A stretch of DNA of 64,000 nt, from contig CM074187.1 in the NCBI GenBank assembly GCA_037179385.1, forward strand, positions 6,510,001 to 6,574,000, read 5' to 3'. Under the pieces are notes generated by a model that was given only the letters and a program-made list of their open reading frames with translations, had not been told where the DNA came from and did not search any database. The position numbers were made by a program, and so were the translations under genes. The stretch comes from Holothuria scabra (lineage: Eukaryota; Echinodermata; Holothuroidea; Aspidochirotida; Holothuriidae). Numbering within the stretch: position 1 is the first letter of the stretch; each line of letters opens with the position of its first letter. Shown here in pieces: positions 44,081 to 56,573 of the stretch.

Positions 44081-47000
44081 ACTAACATTAGGTTTGATGG
44101 TCTTGAATCTTTTGCAAGGGGGGGGGAGGGGCTAATCATACAACGGAAAAGAAAATCTGCTAAAGCTTGTCTTTGTGACTGTCGGAAGTTACTCCCTACT
44201 ATAGAGGCTGTGCAGTTACATCACAGATCCGCCAGCTGAAGGACAGTCATACCAAATACACATGGCTTTGTGCTGAACGCACTGCATAGTGTGTGCTGTT
44301 GTATGAGGGTGTCATATAGAAAGCCTCTATAAATGATTTTGCTCCTAACATCTGCCCCTAACTACTGTACTCTTCACCCCACCTGAACACCGTCGCCCCT
44401 TCCCCCGTCTTGCACATGTATATGCGGGCCAGCAAAATAGTCTGAGGGATGGTCCCCTCCCCTTTGAGCAATTTTGAAGAGTAAGTGTCCTTCCATGCAA
44501 TCTGGTGCCACATAAGTGCTACCTTGTTAGAGTAAAATTTGGAGTTTGGCAAATTAGTGTATTTTTGAAATTTTTAAAATGGCATCAGATGAGGGGGCCT
44601 TGGGAAAATTTTTTGTGAAACTGGGTGTGCCTTCATGCAAGATACTGCTACATATGCTACCTTTTAAAAAAAAAATTGTATTACTAAAAAGTATTGTGCG
44701 TGCTTTTAAGGATCTAAAAACGGAAAAAATGGCATGCGTTTGGGGGATAGTCCAATGCCTCCCCCCTGCAGGCTGCAGCCGCTGAGGGTACACTACACTT
44801 GCAAATTTAACCATAGTGTAACTTGTTGTAGATGCTGCAGTCAATATCCAAAATTTTGAATACTAACCAATATTATTACACCTTATACACTACTATCACA
44901 GGTGTGTATATATTTGAGTATACAAAACAGTTATAACTAGAAAAAGAGCACCTTAGATCTACAGTACAAATTTCAATAAAGTCATTCCGGAATAGTAAAT
45001 TTCTTTAAAAACCCAAAAGGAAAAATGTTCTATGGAAAATTTGCATCCTCAGAAGAAGTGAGAGTTCAACCAGGTCGTTGAGTGACAGTTTATTTCCCCT
45101 CAGGGAGTTAATCTCGGTCAAAACTAGGACTAAGCTGATTGCTGATCACCAATCAGTTAGGCACAATCCTGTAGTTCAAAATTCTGGAATGCATCTAATG
45201 CAACTGACCCATTCTATTGGCCATGAAGAATCTACAGACTTACATTTGAAATGTGCGAATACAGACCTTGGCTTATTCTCCATGAGATTACACAAAGTTT
45301 GTCTTCCCCACATACTTCTTATATACAGTACATGGACAGAGCATGTAAGGCATATGTCCTATCCGTAGATTGTCGCCACCGTCTGGGACAAAAAAGGCAC
45401 ACCAAGATGGCTGCTGTTCAACAATAGTTTGTATGATTTGACGACAAATCTGTAATATTTTAAACAAAAGTTTAACTTGAATGAGAAACAATATTATATT
45501 CCTACATTACCTTGCATTATTTGAAAAATATTTCAACTTTCTTGCAAATCTGTTGGTTAATTTACTTGAGCAAGTCCAAACTTTCAAACAAAACCATAGC
45601 AGACAACCACCTTGGTACACTTTTCCTCACATGTACGATAGTGACAATGCACATTGTTGTACTGTATGCTCTGTCCATTTATAGGAAGTCCGTGGTCTTC
45701 CCCCTCCCCATCTTAAGTGAAATTACTGACAGTACTGTACCTAACATATGCACGTCCAGTGGTTGGTATATAGTGCCATTTATGATTTATGTATGGTCAT
45801 ATATGTACTGATAAAATGTCAATAAGGTTAATTTGGATGGAACGTCATTGGAGTTCTGTGTGTATTTTATGCACAGTAATGTTTGGAAAGAGCAGTTTAA
45901 TTTGTTGATCAAATCTACTGCACTTTTTGTAGCAAAGTTCACATTGCCATGTCTCCACACCACACCCTACCACTCAATCCTTTGTGTTTTGACCTACATA
46001 TACTGTTTTAAGTTCACTAACAGTTTTATATTCTTCAAACTTGTATGATAAAAGTGCTGGTAACAGTACTAACTAATGCAAAGTACACAACTCCCAAGAA
46101 CTCTTGCTCTTTGTACATGTGCAAAGGCAGTGTTGATCACACAGCATTGAATACAGCTGCTGTACACTTCACACACACACAGGCATACAGTACATTGTGA
46201 CAAGTTCAAACTTGTACTGTATTTTCCAATGGCAGTGGCATAATGTTGCCTAATAATATAAAATGCATCTTCACCTTTCCAAGTCACCCTCTTTGAATTT
46301 GTGTCATTCCTACACCCTTTTCATTCTTTGAATTTGAAAAGAGTACTACACATGAATGGACAGTGTACACTGTTAAACTTACCTTCAGGAAGTTTCAAGT
46401 GAGCTGGCACAATACACACAGTGTATATGCTGTAGGTATCCTTTTTTTACCTTGTTTCAACACCTGTCTTCTTCATGCTTACATAGCTTGTAAACATGAC
46501 ATGAAAACATTCTTGATAAATACCTATTATCTTTCTGTTTCAACTAGGAATATCTCAGCTTATAAATCCCTTCTTCTGTCTAGCAATATACAATGGCTAT
46601 GCCAAATCACTACCTACAAAGCCTCATGTACAACACCATACATGTACACATGTACAGTACAAGAACCTGTACTGTACTTGTGTCTCTTTGTACAATCACA
46701 GCAGCTATGTAATAAATTGCCTGTGTGACTCATGTTACGTAGGATTGTCACAGCATAATGTAGAGCTGTTTATGTGTGTGTGTGTGCAGTGGCAGGTTTA
46801 TTGAGCTGAACCCATTGTAGATTCAGTCAGCTATAAATAGAAACCTATAGTTGTGAAGTGGCTGGGTTGTATGCCTTGCAGATATTAAACATTACAGTTA
46901 GTAAAGATAATGTGTTGAACTGGTGGTATATGTAGTGGAAGGTTAGTGCTGAATTTGAAACAATTTCAGATACTTTTGTTAGATTACAGGAGTGCTCTAA

Positions 47001-47540
47001 AGAAGGAATTTTGAGGAAATATCATTCTATTAGTCATAACAGGCCTAATTTAAACGGTCATTCCATAACTGCATGGAGACTAAGAATGCTAATTAAGCTA
47101 CAATTTCAGTGTATAAATATTTAATTAATGAGGAATGTGTTTTCATTTTTCTTATTTTTTTTTAGAAGCATGGTTTATATTTGAGGATGAAGTGTTACCT
47201 AGTAAAGTACTCCGCAGGCAGTAAAACAGTCTGTTCTTTGTGCACTTATAACATAGTACATTTATGAAGTATTAAATAACAGGCATGTATCCTCAGTTAA
47301 TTTGAATAGTTATTGTTTGATTCCATTAGCTGTATGGACAATAAATACCAGGGGATGAGTAACAGCGGAAATCTAGGGAAATGGTTCAATTTCCTGTTTA
47401 TAAATAATACACAATTAACTTTATTGGGGGAGGGTGCTCCCAAAGGTAACAGTAAATCAGGGTCTTAGATGGCCTGCACTCCGTCTTATAGCAGCTCAGT
47501 TAGAGTCTCCTAACTCCTGTAAAGACTCTTTCAAACATTT
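44081..47540. other. PIP5K1 intron, no clear feature
   Basis: Contains homopolymer runs (G-run at 44119-44128, A-run at about 44667). Many short ORFs are present, none with a recognisable motif. Confidence 0.35.
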
Positions 47541-47549
47541 GTCACAGAT

Positions 47550-47870
47550 CCTTAAAGGTCAAGAGCAGTCCCCCCAAATTTATTTTGAAGCAACAGCTAT
47601 TTACAACTGTCCTCAAGCTTATTCCACTTCTAATGTATACCTGCAATAATGCATATTCAAAGTACTGTAAAACAGTTACTTTTAATAAATTTCATATTTG
47701 AAGAGGAAAATTGTTACAATATGACTTTCAACTGCCAATCATGAAACAGGACAGTCTACTACACTGCTTTAAGTTGGGGTGACTGCTCTTGCCCTTTTAG
47801 CCAGCTTAATTGTGCCAGTGCTTGTCACAGTTGTATAGTGGCACATGGCCCTGGGAGACTTATATGCAAG
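47550..47870 (+). repeat. Dispersed repeat, related to 60735-61500
   Basis: AAGGTCAAGAGCAGTCCCCC...TTATTTTGAAGCAACAGC matches AAGGGCAAGAATTGTCTCCC...TTATTTTGAAACAACAAC at 60740. Later words CCAATCATGAAACAG, GTGACTGCTCTTGCCCTTTT and GTGGCACATGGC match CCAATCGTGAAACAG, ATGACTGCTTTTCCCCTTTT and ATGGCACATGAC at 61390-61500. The order is conserved but spacing differs. Confidence 0.5.
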
Positions 47871-47968
47871 GCCATTGTTCAATCATTCATGACAAGGAGC
47901 TTTTATTCTGAAATCATTGGAAGATGCCTTTTTGCAGGCATGGTTTTAAGAACATATTTTGTTTGACA

Positions 47969-47993
47969 GGGGTGGGAGGGGGGGGAGGGGGAA
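47969..47993 (+). repeat. G-rich run with quadruplex potential
   Basis: Four or more G tracts of three to eight bases lie within about 25 bases (GGGGTGGGAGGGGGGGGAGG and onward). A second G-rich segment follows at about 48072-48086. Confidence 0.8.
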
Positions 47994-48099
47994 AAACTGG
48001 ATATAGAGTAGTTATAAGGATTGTCTTCACCACCCCTAGCCTGTGTAAAATTTTGGCCTAGGTTTATTTAAGGGGGGAGGGGGGCATGGATAGGTTGTG

Positions 48100-50340
48100 C
48101 CCGGGTACTAGGAAAATTTGGAGCTTAAATTTACCTGGCACATATTATAAGATACAGCATATCTGGACAAGTAGTACACATGACTGTTTTATGCACAAAT
48201 TAAAATTATCCCCCGTAACTCAACATGGGCATATGATGAGGTACTTAAGCATGAAAATTTGAAGTTAGCTTGTCATTTATTTTTTAGCCACTCATTTGAT
48301 ACAGGTCCACAGTATATGTGCCAATGGTGTAACAAGATAATTAATTGCTACCCATCGTGTCATTGCATTTTTGACATAGATACAACTCATTCATTAGCAT
48401 ACTCTCCACATTTTACTAAAGTAGGTGCATTTTATTTGCCACAATTTGAAGCTTAATTATGCAATAATGTAGCATCGTGGCAATGTATAGGGTATGGCTG
48501 CATTTACATACTAAGCATCTGTTAGTCTTGGTTGCCTGAATATTTCATCAGTACAAGGGGTGATGTCTGCAGATATTTAGAACATGTTTGATTAGACACC
48601 TTGCACAAGCTCTTTAATCTGTACTATTGCTAGTAATTCTGTGTAAAACCTGATTTTATCGACATGAATTACATGTGCTTATTATGCAGAATTAAAATTG
48701 AAGACAATATTATAGCTTATGCTGTTGGTCCATTTACAAAACCCTCAAACCTACAGAATCAAATTATTTGCACGTTCCATAACTTTTGAAATGTCAAAAG
48801 GACTTCATCAGTATGATAAAAGTCACACAAAAATCTTGGGAATTGTGTAAAAACTGCCACTTTTATAAAGTATTATGTATGCATGTGCAAGTTATTCTCA
48901 TCGCAGATTTGCCATGGTAAAGATTTTGCAAGTTTGTTCATTTTTCATAATGATGTCATAAAAGTCAGGAAATTTTATGGTTCTCCAGGTGCAAGAAGTC
49001 TGCACATCTGTACATACAGCTGGTTGATTTATAATTTGTAATTGAACCAGCAGTGATGTTTTGAAGTTGTGGCAGTTTACTTTAAATATTTATTGCCAAA
49101 GATATCATGTGATATTTTAAATAGCAGATATATGATCTATTGGTGTACAGTAAATGTTCATTGCTGACATGACCTTTGACATTACACTATGCATTTTTGT
49201 GTACCAAAAATGGGAATTTCCCTATAAGTACAGTACCCAAATTTTATAAGAAGAAGGCTGGAAGCCTCCCTGCTTCTCAACATTTCCCACCCATGGTTGT
49301 TAAGCTTGCAACAAAAAATTGGAAATTGTAAAAAAAGTGGATGTCCAACCTTTTTGTAGTGTAGTAATCCATCAAGTCATACAGACTGGATGATTGTGGT
49401 GGGCTTGGTTGTTTTCCTGTGCAAGATAATAACTTACTAGTGAATTGACTTAGCTTGACCACTTACAGTAGCAAGAAGAAGGTCATAATGTATGTGTACT
49501 ATGTTCATTATTGAGACAAATTAGGCCATGAATCAAAGTATTGCATACTATATAGTATGGCACTACACAACACTGCTTTTACTTGGTAAAAAGACATTTT
49601 ACAGTTCATCATATGTACAAATAAGATTTGTATACACAGTAAATCACGAAGGTCAAATATAATTTCTTGCCAACTTGAAGACATGAGATGACAATGTCCG
49701 TTGAGTTTCACAAATGACAAAGTGTATGAAAGGTCACACAAATGAGGTACCAAAGAGACAATGTGCAAGTATTTTAAAAGAAAACTTATCTCCTTTTGAA
49801 AAGTTAGCAAACTTGACCTACCCCCCTTCCCATCCAAGAGTTGTTAGGAGCTTTTTTAATTTTTGCGTATTCTTCCTTTCACATGATATTGCATGGATTT
49901 GCTCTTAACAGTATACCTATATATTAACAAACTCTACAGCCATATGCTACAGTATAATTATCACTCTGCTGGCATTACTATTTGCAAGTGGTTTCCACTA
50001 TATCAAAATATTTATACAAAGGCAACCACAGATGATGTTTTAATTAGGAGTATTGGCAAGTCTTCCCTTCTTTGGGTCATGTATTCTTATCCGTGAGGAG
50101 TATTACCCCATCCCCATCCCCACCCCCATCCAACATATGTCATTGTGAATACTCAGTAGCTAGCCTTAGTAATTTTCCTTCTAGTGCTACTGCAATGCTG
50201 CTTATTGAAGGGTTAAATGGCATTTTGTCAACTTTGGAAAGGACAGAAAAGGAGAGAATATTTCACTTATTACTTGCATTGCATCTCATTCATTGAATTG
50301 TATTAAAAGGAAGGGAAATGCTGTGTTTGGTGCTTCATCT
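48100..50340. other. PIP5K1 intron, nothing recognised
   Basis: AT-rich sequence without supported exons or transposon ends; a C-rich CCCCATCC run lies at 50107-50130. Confidence 0.4.
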
Positions 50341-50347
50341 TGAAATA

Positions 50348-50793
50348 CCGTGTATTCCCTAATAAGCGCCCCCCTCTAATAGTACTCCCCCCTCCCCCCA
50401 CCCACCCAAAAGGTTTTTGTTACATCAGTAGCCTTATGTCAAGAAAAAGATTATCTTCTCACATGTAGGCCCACTTCAAAGTTTTTGAAACACAAAATTA
50501 ACAATCATCACAATTCACAATAAAAGTTCCAAATTGAACACAGCATAGTTTGATCCACATAGAAGTTTCCAGTACCTGTAGCAATGACAATAACAGGGAA
50601 ACAGCAACACTGCAAGGAAGTGGGAGGTGCCCTGCAAGTTGACTTCCACTTGAATATCTAAGAAACTAATAGATTGTTTGAAGACACTGGTGTAGGTTAT
50701 ATCGGGAAGTTTTTTATTAAACTATGCCCTCAAAAAAAAGCCTCCCCTTTTCAAAAATGTAATGCCCAGGAGCATTTATTATGGAATGTATGG
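50348..50793. mobile_element. 446-bp TA-flanked MITE, relative of 29682-31384
   Basis: Left end CCGTGTATTCCCTAATAAGC and the reverse complement of the right end (CCATACATTCCATAATAAAT) are a decayed inverted repeat. TA lies outside both ends (50346-50347, 50794-50795). The right arm TTTTTTATTAAACTATGCCC...CTTTTCAAAAATGTAATGCCC closely follows the right arm of the 29682 element. Non-coding. Confidence 0.75.
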
Positions 50794-50897
50794 TATACTA
50801 AAATTAAATATCTTGGAAATTTGACAATACGCATCATTGTGCTCTAGGTTTTAATTCCTCATATTATCAAATATGATTTATTAATTGAAGTATGTAC

Positions 50898-52829
50898 TAG
50901 AGCTGGGACTGTTATCCGTTTAACTGGCTAACTGACTGATAGACCAGTTACACAGTTGCCATTTCTCTAAACGTTTAACCATTTTTGTATCCTCATAATT
51001 CAAATTGTTCATGAAGTGCCGCAATTTCCGCTGTGTTCACTTAAGGCGTTTGTACAATAAATACAAAGTTCTGGGCTTAAAATAGCACAACAGTTGCTAA
51101 TCTTGCCATCCAAAATGATAAAAAGATATGATGAACTGATCGTTGAAAGATTTTGACCCTACCCTGCATTCGTATGTAGCTCTGTCTTGCTTATCGATCA
51201 GCTTGCACAATGAGCTGTGATTCTTCTTGCAGAAAATCCCATTGCGTTAATAGGCCGGCCATTCTTATCTTTCATGGAGCCTTTCAACAATCAACTTGCC
51301 TTCAAAAGCCACAAGACAAGCAGGGAGCTGTAACAAAAGTGCATAATGCTGCTGTGAAAAAGTTACCAAGCTCTGTACTTCTATGGCAATAAAACCTCCG
51401 CCAGACCATGATTAGGGCACAACAGTATATTTGAATAAATCTCCCCACTGTAGCTAAGCGAAATATTTTATCATGCTGCATGTCCATAAATTTCAGTATT
51501 TTTCATCGTTAGTAACAATATTTGGAAAAAATTAACCCCTAAAAATACGATCGTAAGCACCGGATAATTCCCGCTATTTGTTGTTTACCCACTATCATAA
51601 AAAATGGAACATTCCATGTTGATTTTTATGAAAAAGCATACGGAGTTCGTTGGCTGTTACCATGTACAGACTGGGTTGTCGTCGTGATTTTTACTGTACT
51701 GTAGAAGCTCACCCTAATGATACACGTAAAAATATGCAACTATCTAATTTTAGCGGTTCTGGGCAGCCAAAAAAAATGGACTCGATTTATGTATCTCATG
51801 ATTCCTTTCAGATATAAATATCCGCATATATTTGGCACTTCTTGTCCAAACCTTACGTCTTGTTTAAAAATAATCAGCAAATGAAATGCACTTAAGTCCG
51901 ATCCCCGAAAAAATCCACGTATGCAGAGATTTGTGATGCTGTTTCTTGGTGAATTTAGCACGGGGCTTGGCCTGGGAAGTGCCATCGTCAAAACAAACTC
52001 AATGAGGAAATTCGTTTTGAGGTCTGGTATTTTCACACAAAAAATTCCATAGGTTATGGCGTGAGTTGTGATTGGCTGACTCAGAATCAACGCAATTGAA
52101 CCAATCACAATGTGGGGGCAATTCAAGTTTTGCAATGCATATGATGTCACCGAGCAAAACACAATCCCTTGTTTAGTGGTAAAAACGGATACGCATGTAA
52201 GTCTACTGCATGCATGGGACCACATGCGTCACTGTTTTCATTCGTAAATGATGTGATATGATAACATTCCATAAGTCCTACTGTAAATAACTTTATGGTA
52301 GGAATGCTGGGAATTCCTTAATTTACGCAGGATAATAGGGCTTGGTTGTGCTGTTTGTGGCTGGTGGGCCATTCACAGTGCAATTGTACAGATCACTACC
52401 ATGACAAACACGTAAGCGCTGTACATGTATTGAACACTGCATCGCAAGCAAGCTGCATCAAAACAGCGGTGTCGGAGTGTCATGAATTGTCAGTCTTTGT
52501 AAGTGATGATATTACATAGGATCAGACGGGGAAAATACAACAGTTGGTGGAATGTTAAAAAGTGCCCATGGTCTGAAGAAAGCTTCAGTAAATGTGGGAT
52601 TGGCTTTTACTGTGAAAAGTTGATACAAACTCAGCACAAAATACCAACATTTTTGCCACTTGCTAACATTGGCGAATATGACTTACCGCGCCATTTTTAG
52701 ACTTGTACTTTGTTGTTGATTTTTTTGATGTGCTTAACATTACGTCATTTTCAGTTAAACCGTTAACTGCTGGTTAATAAAACCGGTTACGTTAAAAAAC
52801 GGATAGTGGATGGAAAATGCACAGCCCTT
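50898..52829. mobile_element. 1.93-kb hAT-like non-autonomous element with 8-bp duplication
   Basis: The exact octamer GTATGTAC flanks both ends (50890-50897 and 52830-52837), the duplication length of hAT transposons. Left terminus TAGAGCTGGGAC and right terminus (reverse complement AAGGGCTGTGCA) fit the hAT pattern. Subterminal sequences near both ends repeat TTAAC/GTTAA words (GTTTAACTGGCTAACTGACT; AAACCGTTAACTGCTGGTTA). The interior has no transposase; a 161-codon minus-strand ORF (51740-52225) lies in the core shared with 30100-30870 and shows no known motif. Confidence 0.85.
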
Positions 52830-52837
52830 GTATGTAC

Positions 52838-54264
52838 TATAGGGCAAAGTCACCATTTGGTGTGACAACATATTCCCATGCACCTATTCTCCTGATGGAA
52901 TCATTTATTTGATACTACAGTAACATAAAAGCATTCCACATTCCCTGCTAACTTAGCAAATGAGTCTCAAAATACAGTGAAGAACACAGTCAATTTGTTC
53001 CCTTTGTTTCCCTCAACATCAATTTTGAAGTGGATTTTTTTATTCCAAAGTAATGGTTTGAAAGGTTTGTTATGCCCATATAACTGCACTGATGCCATAA
53101 ATACTAGTATGTGCACAGGTGCACAAAAAGGAACAGGCTGCCCGATCTCCATACCCGTAGGGTACCCAGGTACCTGTGATTATATTTGAAAGTTCAAAGC
53201 AGTAACACTTGATTTGTCACAGCCTTTTGTCGTCTCATTTTGTTTCAATTAAAAATGAGAAGTACTGTAATAGAAATGTAACAGGAAATGGTCAAATGAG
53301 AAAATCAGTACTTCCCAAGGCCTACATCAGTTTGATATTGAATTTTGGGACATTTTCCTCCCCGCAAATTAAGCATAAATAAAGATCTTGAAGCTTCTCC
53401 TTTTAAAACATTCATTTACAAATATCATCCAATCAGAGCTCTGTGTAACGGTATTTTCTTGCACATCCAGAATTACCGAATGTAAGCAAATGACGTCATG
53501 CTTGTGAAATTCCCTCACAGTCTAAGCAAGCACCATTTTGGGGCAATCTAAGGTAATGTGTAATGTCCTGTTTCCAAAACCTTTTTGTGAATATTTACGG
53601 TGTCATTACAGTGATATCTTAGTACAGTAGTAACAAATAGTGGCAAAGTGTTGATTTGTGTAAAATCGTCATGTTTAAACCATTATGAAATATTCAAGCT
53701 AGGACTTGTTTTCTTTTCATTATACTTAGAGGGCATAAATTATTAAAGACTGTGTTCATGCAAGGCTCAGTTTACGTAGCATTCTGAACATTATGGGCAG
53801 TGTTTGCAAGCTGGGCAGAATTATAAATCTGCAAATTTCTGTCCATTAGTCCATTACTGAGGGCAATGGTGCAAATGGAGTGATTTTTTTTGTATGTGAT
53901 ATTAAGATTTGGGTAGTGGATTTGGACCCAGGTATGATGGCGGGCCAATTCCCTATGTACCCGGTAACCAGTGCAAACACTAATTAATACCCTTTACTTT
54001 ATTTGTGGACTTCTGACTTTCTTCAGCAGTGTATGAAATTTGGCAGCAGGATCTAAAAGTACACATGTGACTGAAGCCTCTTGAATACTAACAGTGAGAT
54101 GATAAAATGCTGTTAGAGCTTTCACACTGCAGGAAATTTTTGGTTTCCTGAAAGGGAATACCTATTGAATCGTGCAGATGTAACCTTCCCAAAACGAGTG
54201 TAAGATCGTGCATTTTAGTGTTGGTGTACAATACAGTTTGTTGAATTCCTTAAAATTGGCATTG
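52838..54264. other. PIP5K1 intron, nothing recognised
   Basis: No ORF with features. A perfect CRE-like octamer TGACGTCA is at 53491-53498, without other promoter evidence. Confidence 0.4.
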
Positions 54265-54270
54265 GTACCC

Positions 54271-55197
54271 CATACCTCCCCAGTAACGTGCATTTTGCAT
54301 GTTTGACCCGCATTTGAACACCCAAACCCTCTGAAAAACCCACATTTCAAATCTCCGAAGTATTTTTAGCCAGAGAACCATAAAAATGAACAAAAATTTC
54401 AGCTTACTGAAAACTACAAATCCATTAAATTGTATCTCACAGCACAGTCAACTGCTTGCACCGCTATATAATGCATAGGCCTATGTACGTATGGACCCAT
54501 GTTTGCTGTTGCAACATCGCATACATTGGCTAACCTTTGTAGCAGGTATAGAATATATTCCTGTCACTGCGTTAAATAGTGTAATTACATCATGCAACGC
54601 TGTGCTCAGTAGCAAAAGTGAATGCCCACTTACAGGTTAGAGGCAAGGCTTGTCTCAAAGTTTCCCATCAGACAAATGTTCTGGACTGTCTTAACAATTC
54701 CTTATGTTCTTGACTTGTTTTCATGGCTTGGATGCCATGCGAGATATAGGCCTACTGGAAATCACTTGCAGCTTTGATGGTAGTGGTAAAATCGGGTTGA
54801 CATTTGCAAACTGTACCCGTACCGCACCAAAATTTATGGCAACAAGCACGATTGCATATTTTGACGATTGCATATTTTGATTAGGAGAGGTTTTCGTATT
54901 TGTGCATTTGTGAGTATGTGTATATTATCTTGGCAAATTTCTTAATGCATATTTTCCAAGGCCATTACGGCAAAAAATTCAGTACTGGACAACTTTTTTG
55001 GTGGCTGCGGTAATATAGCAATTTATAATGTTGACTAATTTGCCAAAAAAAGTGCCACCATTGTTGCATCTAGACACTTCTAAAATTCAAAAATTTTTGG
55101 AAAGGGGATTGGGTTATGCCCCTCTCCCAGGCCAGTGATCCACCAACGGACAGATTAGTTGGACCTGCATCTAGCCTCTTGAAACTTGGGAGCTATG
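54271..55197 (-). mobile_element. 0.9-kb unnamed element, copy 2
   Basis: Reverse-oriented relative of 32928-33829 along its whole length. GTACCC stands directly outside both ends (54265-54270 and 55198-55203), a candidate 6-bp target duplication. The ends CATACCTCCC and the reverse complement of GGGAGCTATG (CATAGCTCCC) form a 10-base inverted repeat with one mismatch. Together with copy 1 this defines a non-coding DNA-transposon family of about 0.93 kb. I do not recognise the family. Confidence 0.8.
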
Positions 55198-55654
55198 GTA
55201 CCCAGATACTCCTAAATTATCGTGACTGAACTGACTACGCAGACCTATTGTTCACTGTCTGAAAGCCAATGCACTGTTTCATTCAAATTGTTTTGATGAC
55301 TCACCCCAGCTGAAATAATTTTCAACTTGGACAACTGTGCCTTCTACTTCTATAAAAAATTATATTTTTTGGAATTAAAAGAAGCCAAAAGTGTTTTTTT
55401 CCTCTGTTTGTTCTACGGTGTATTTTACATTATTACTGGAGATGTTTACCGTACATTTGAAACTTTAAGGAACAGTAACTTTGAGGAGAGAAATACTTTC
55501 ACCTCCTTTGAAATGTATCTAACCTTAATCTAGCATTGACTGATGTACATGTAATAGTTATCTAACAAGTTTCAAGGGAGATTAAGAACCTACAGAAGCC
55601 AAAAAAAGGCTTAAATACAGAAGAAAGGCACAGGTATTAGCCGTTTAGGAAGTC

Positions 55655-55915
55655 AGTTAGATAAGGTTTAACAGCTCAATTTCTAACTAATTGGTTTAAG
55701 TCAGTCTTGCCACGACCCTTGTCCAGTTGTGGCCCACTGGCTTGTTGTCCCTACTCCATTGTGTATACTGATCACCAAGCACAATAGCAGTAGGTTCCAT
55801 TTAAAATCTTCGGTATGACTCGGCCTAGGAGCCCAAGTCCAGGATTATGGGGACATACTTTCCAGATAAAAGTCAGATGCTCTAACGACTTGACCATGCA
55901 GTGTGCCATGCCATT
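55655..55915 (-). mobile_element. tRNA-derived SINE copy 5 (antisense, full length)
   Basis: Read on the minus strand: head ATGGTCAAGTCGTTAGAGCA, then the GGTCATACCGAAGATTTTAA-type body, GGAACCTACTGCTATTGTGC, ACAAGCCAGTGGGCCACAAC, and tail TTAAACCAATTAGTTAGAAA. All landmarks are in the family order. Confidence 0.8.
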
Positions 55916-56377
55916 ATTTATGATCACTTCGGGAAATGTTTCACAATTCAGTTTTGATTTCTTCCTCTCCCAGCTAATATTGCTGTAACTGATAAGTTAT
56001 GTGATTAACAAAATGACAGTTCAATCTCAACTTTGGCGACATAAAATATCACATGGCAACAAGTAGCCTAGTAGATGAAAGTTGAAAATTGTCAGCTCAT
56101 TTTTGCCTCACATATGACAAACTTGATCGAAATGTATCTTGCATGATTTTCTGATATTGTATCAGAGAAAGTCCTTTTGCATTGTACCTTGTGTAAAGGG
56201 TATTTCCTAAATCTTTAAGGTATTAGGGGGTGCAACCAGTGGAGAAAGTGTTGATACATGGTGTTTCATACATGTTCATGACATCAGTTTATTCACAAGC
56301 CCTTCTGGTGGTAGTACTGTAGGTTTGGAGGGCACCATTTCTTTGCAGTTTGGTACTCATGGCCTAATAAATCATGA

Positions 56378-56556
56378 GTCTATTTCGCTCTTACTTACCT
56401 CCTATTTACATATGTAACCATTATTGCCTGCAATAACTGTCTGGCAAAAAACTAACTAGCACTGTGGTAACCCCTACCCACTGAGGGCACCTGTCACCTA
56501 AGATCGTCCTTCGCATTTTTGCCGCAACGTGAATAACACGCCTTTGGAAATTGTCT
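56378..56556 (+). mobile_element. 179-bp retroposon-like insertion with 17-bp duplication
   Basis: The 17-mer GGCCTAATAAATCATGA occurs exactly at 56361-56377 and 56557-56573, bracketing 179 bp. The insert starts GTCTATTTCGCTCTTACTTA and includes CTCCTATTTACATATGTAA and CTGCAATAACTGTCTGGCAA. Its first part resembles 22430-22500 and the arms at 58262. A long perfect duplication points to target-primed insertion of a short SINE-like element. Orientation is assumed. Confidence 0.7.
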
Positions 56557-56573
56557 GGCCTAATAAATCATGA

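Noticed and set aside
51740..52225. 161-codon minus-strand ORF
   Set aside because: Chance frame in a non-autonomous hAT-like element; the homologous core at 30100-30870 does not keep it open.
53491..53498. CRE (TGACGTCA) as evidence for a promoter
   Set aside because: Single octamer without a core promoter, CpG island or transcript support.
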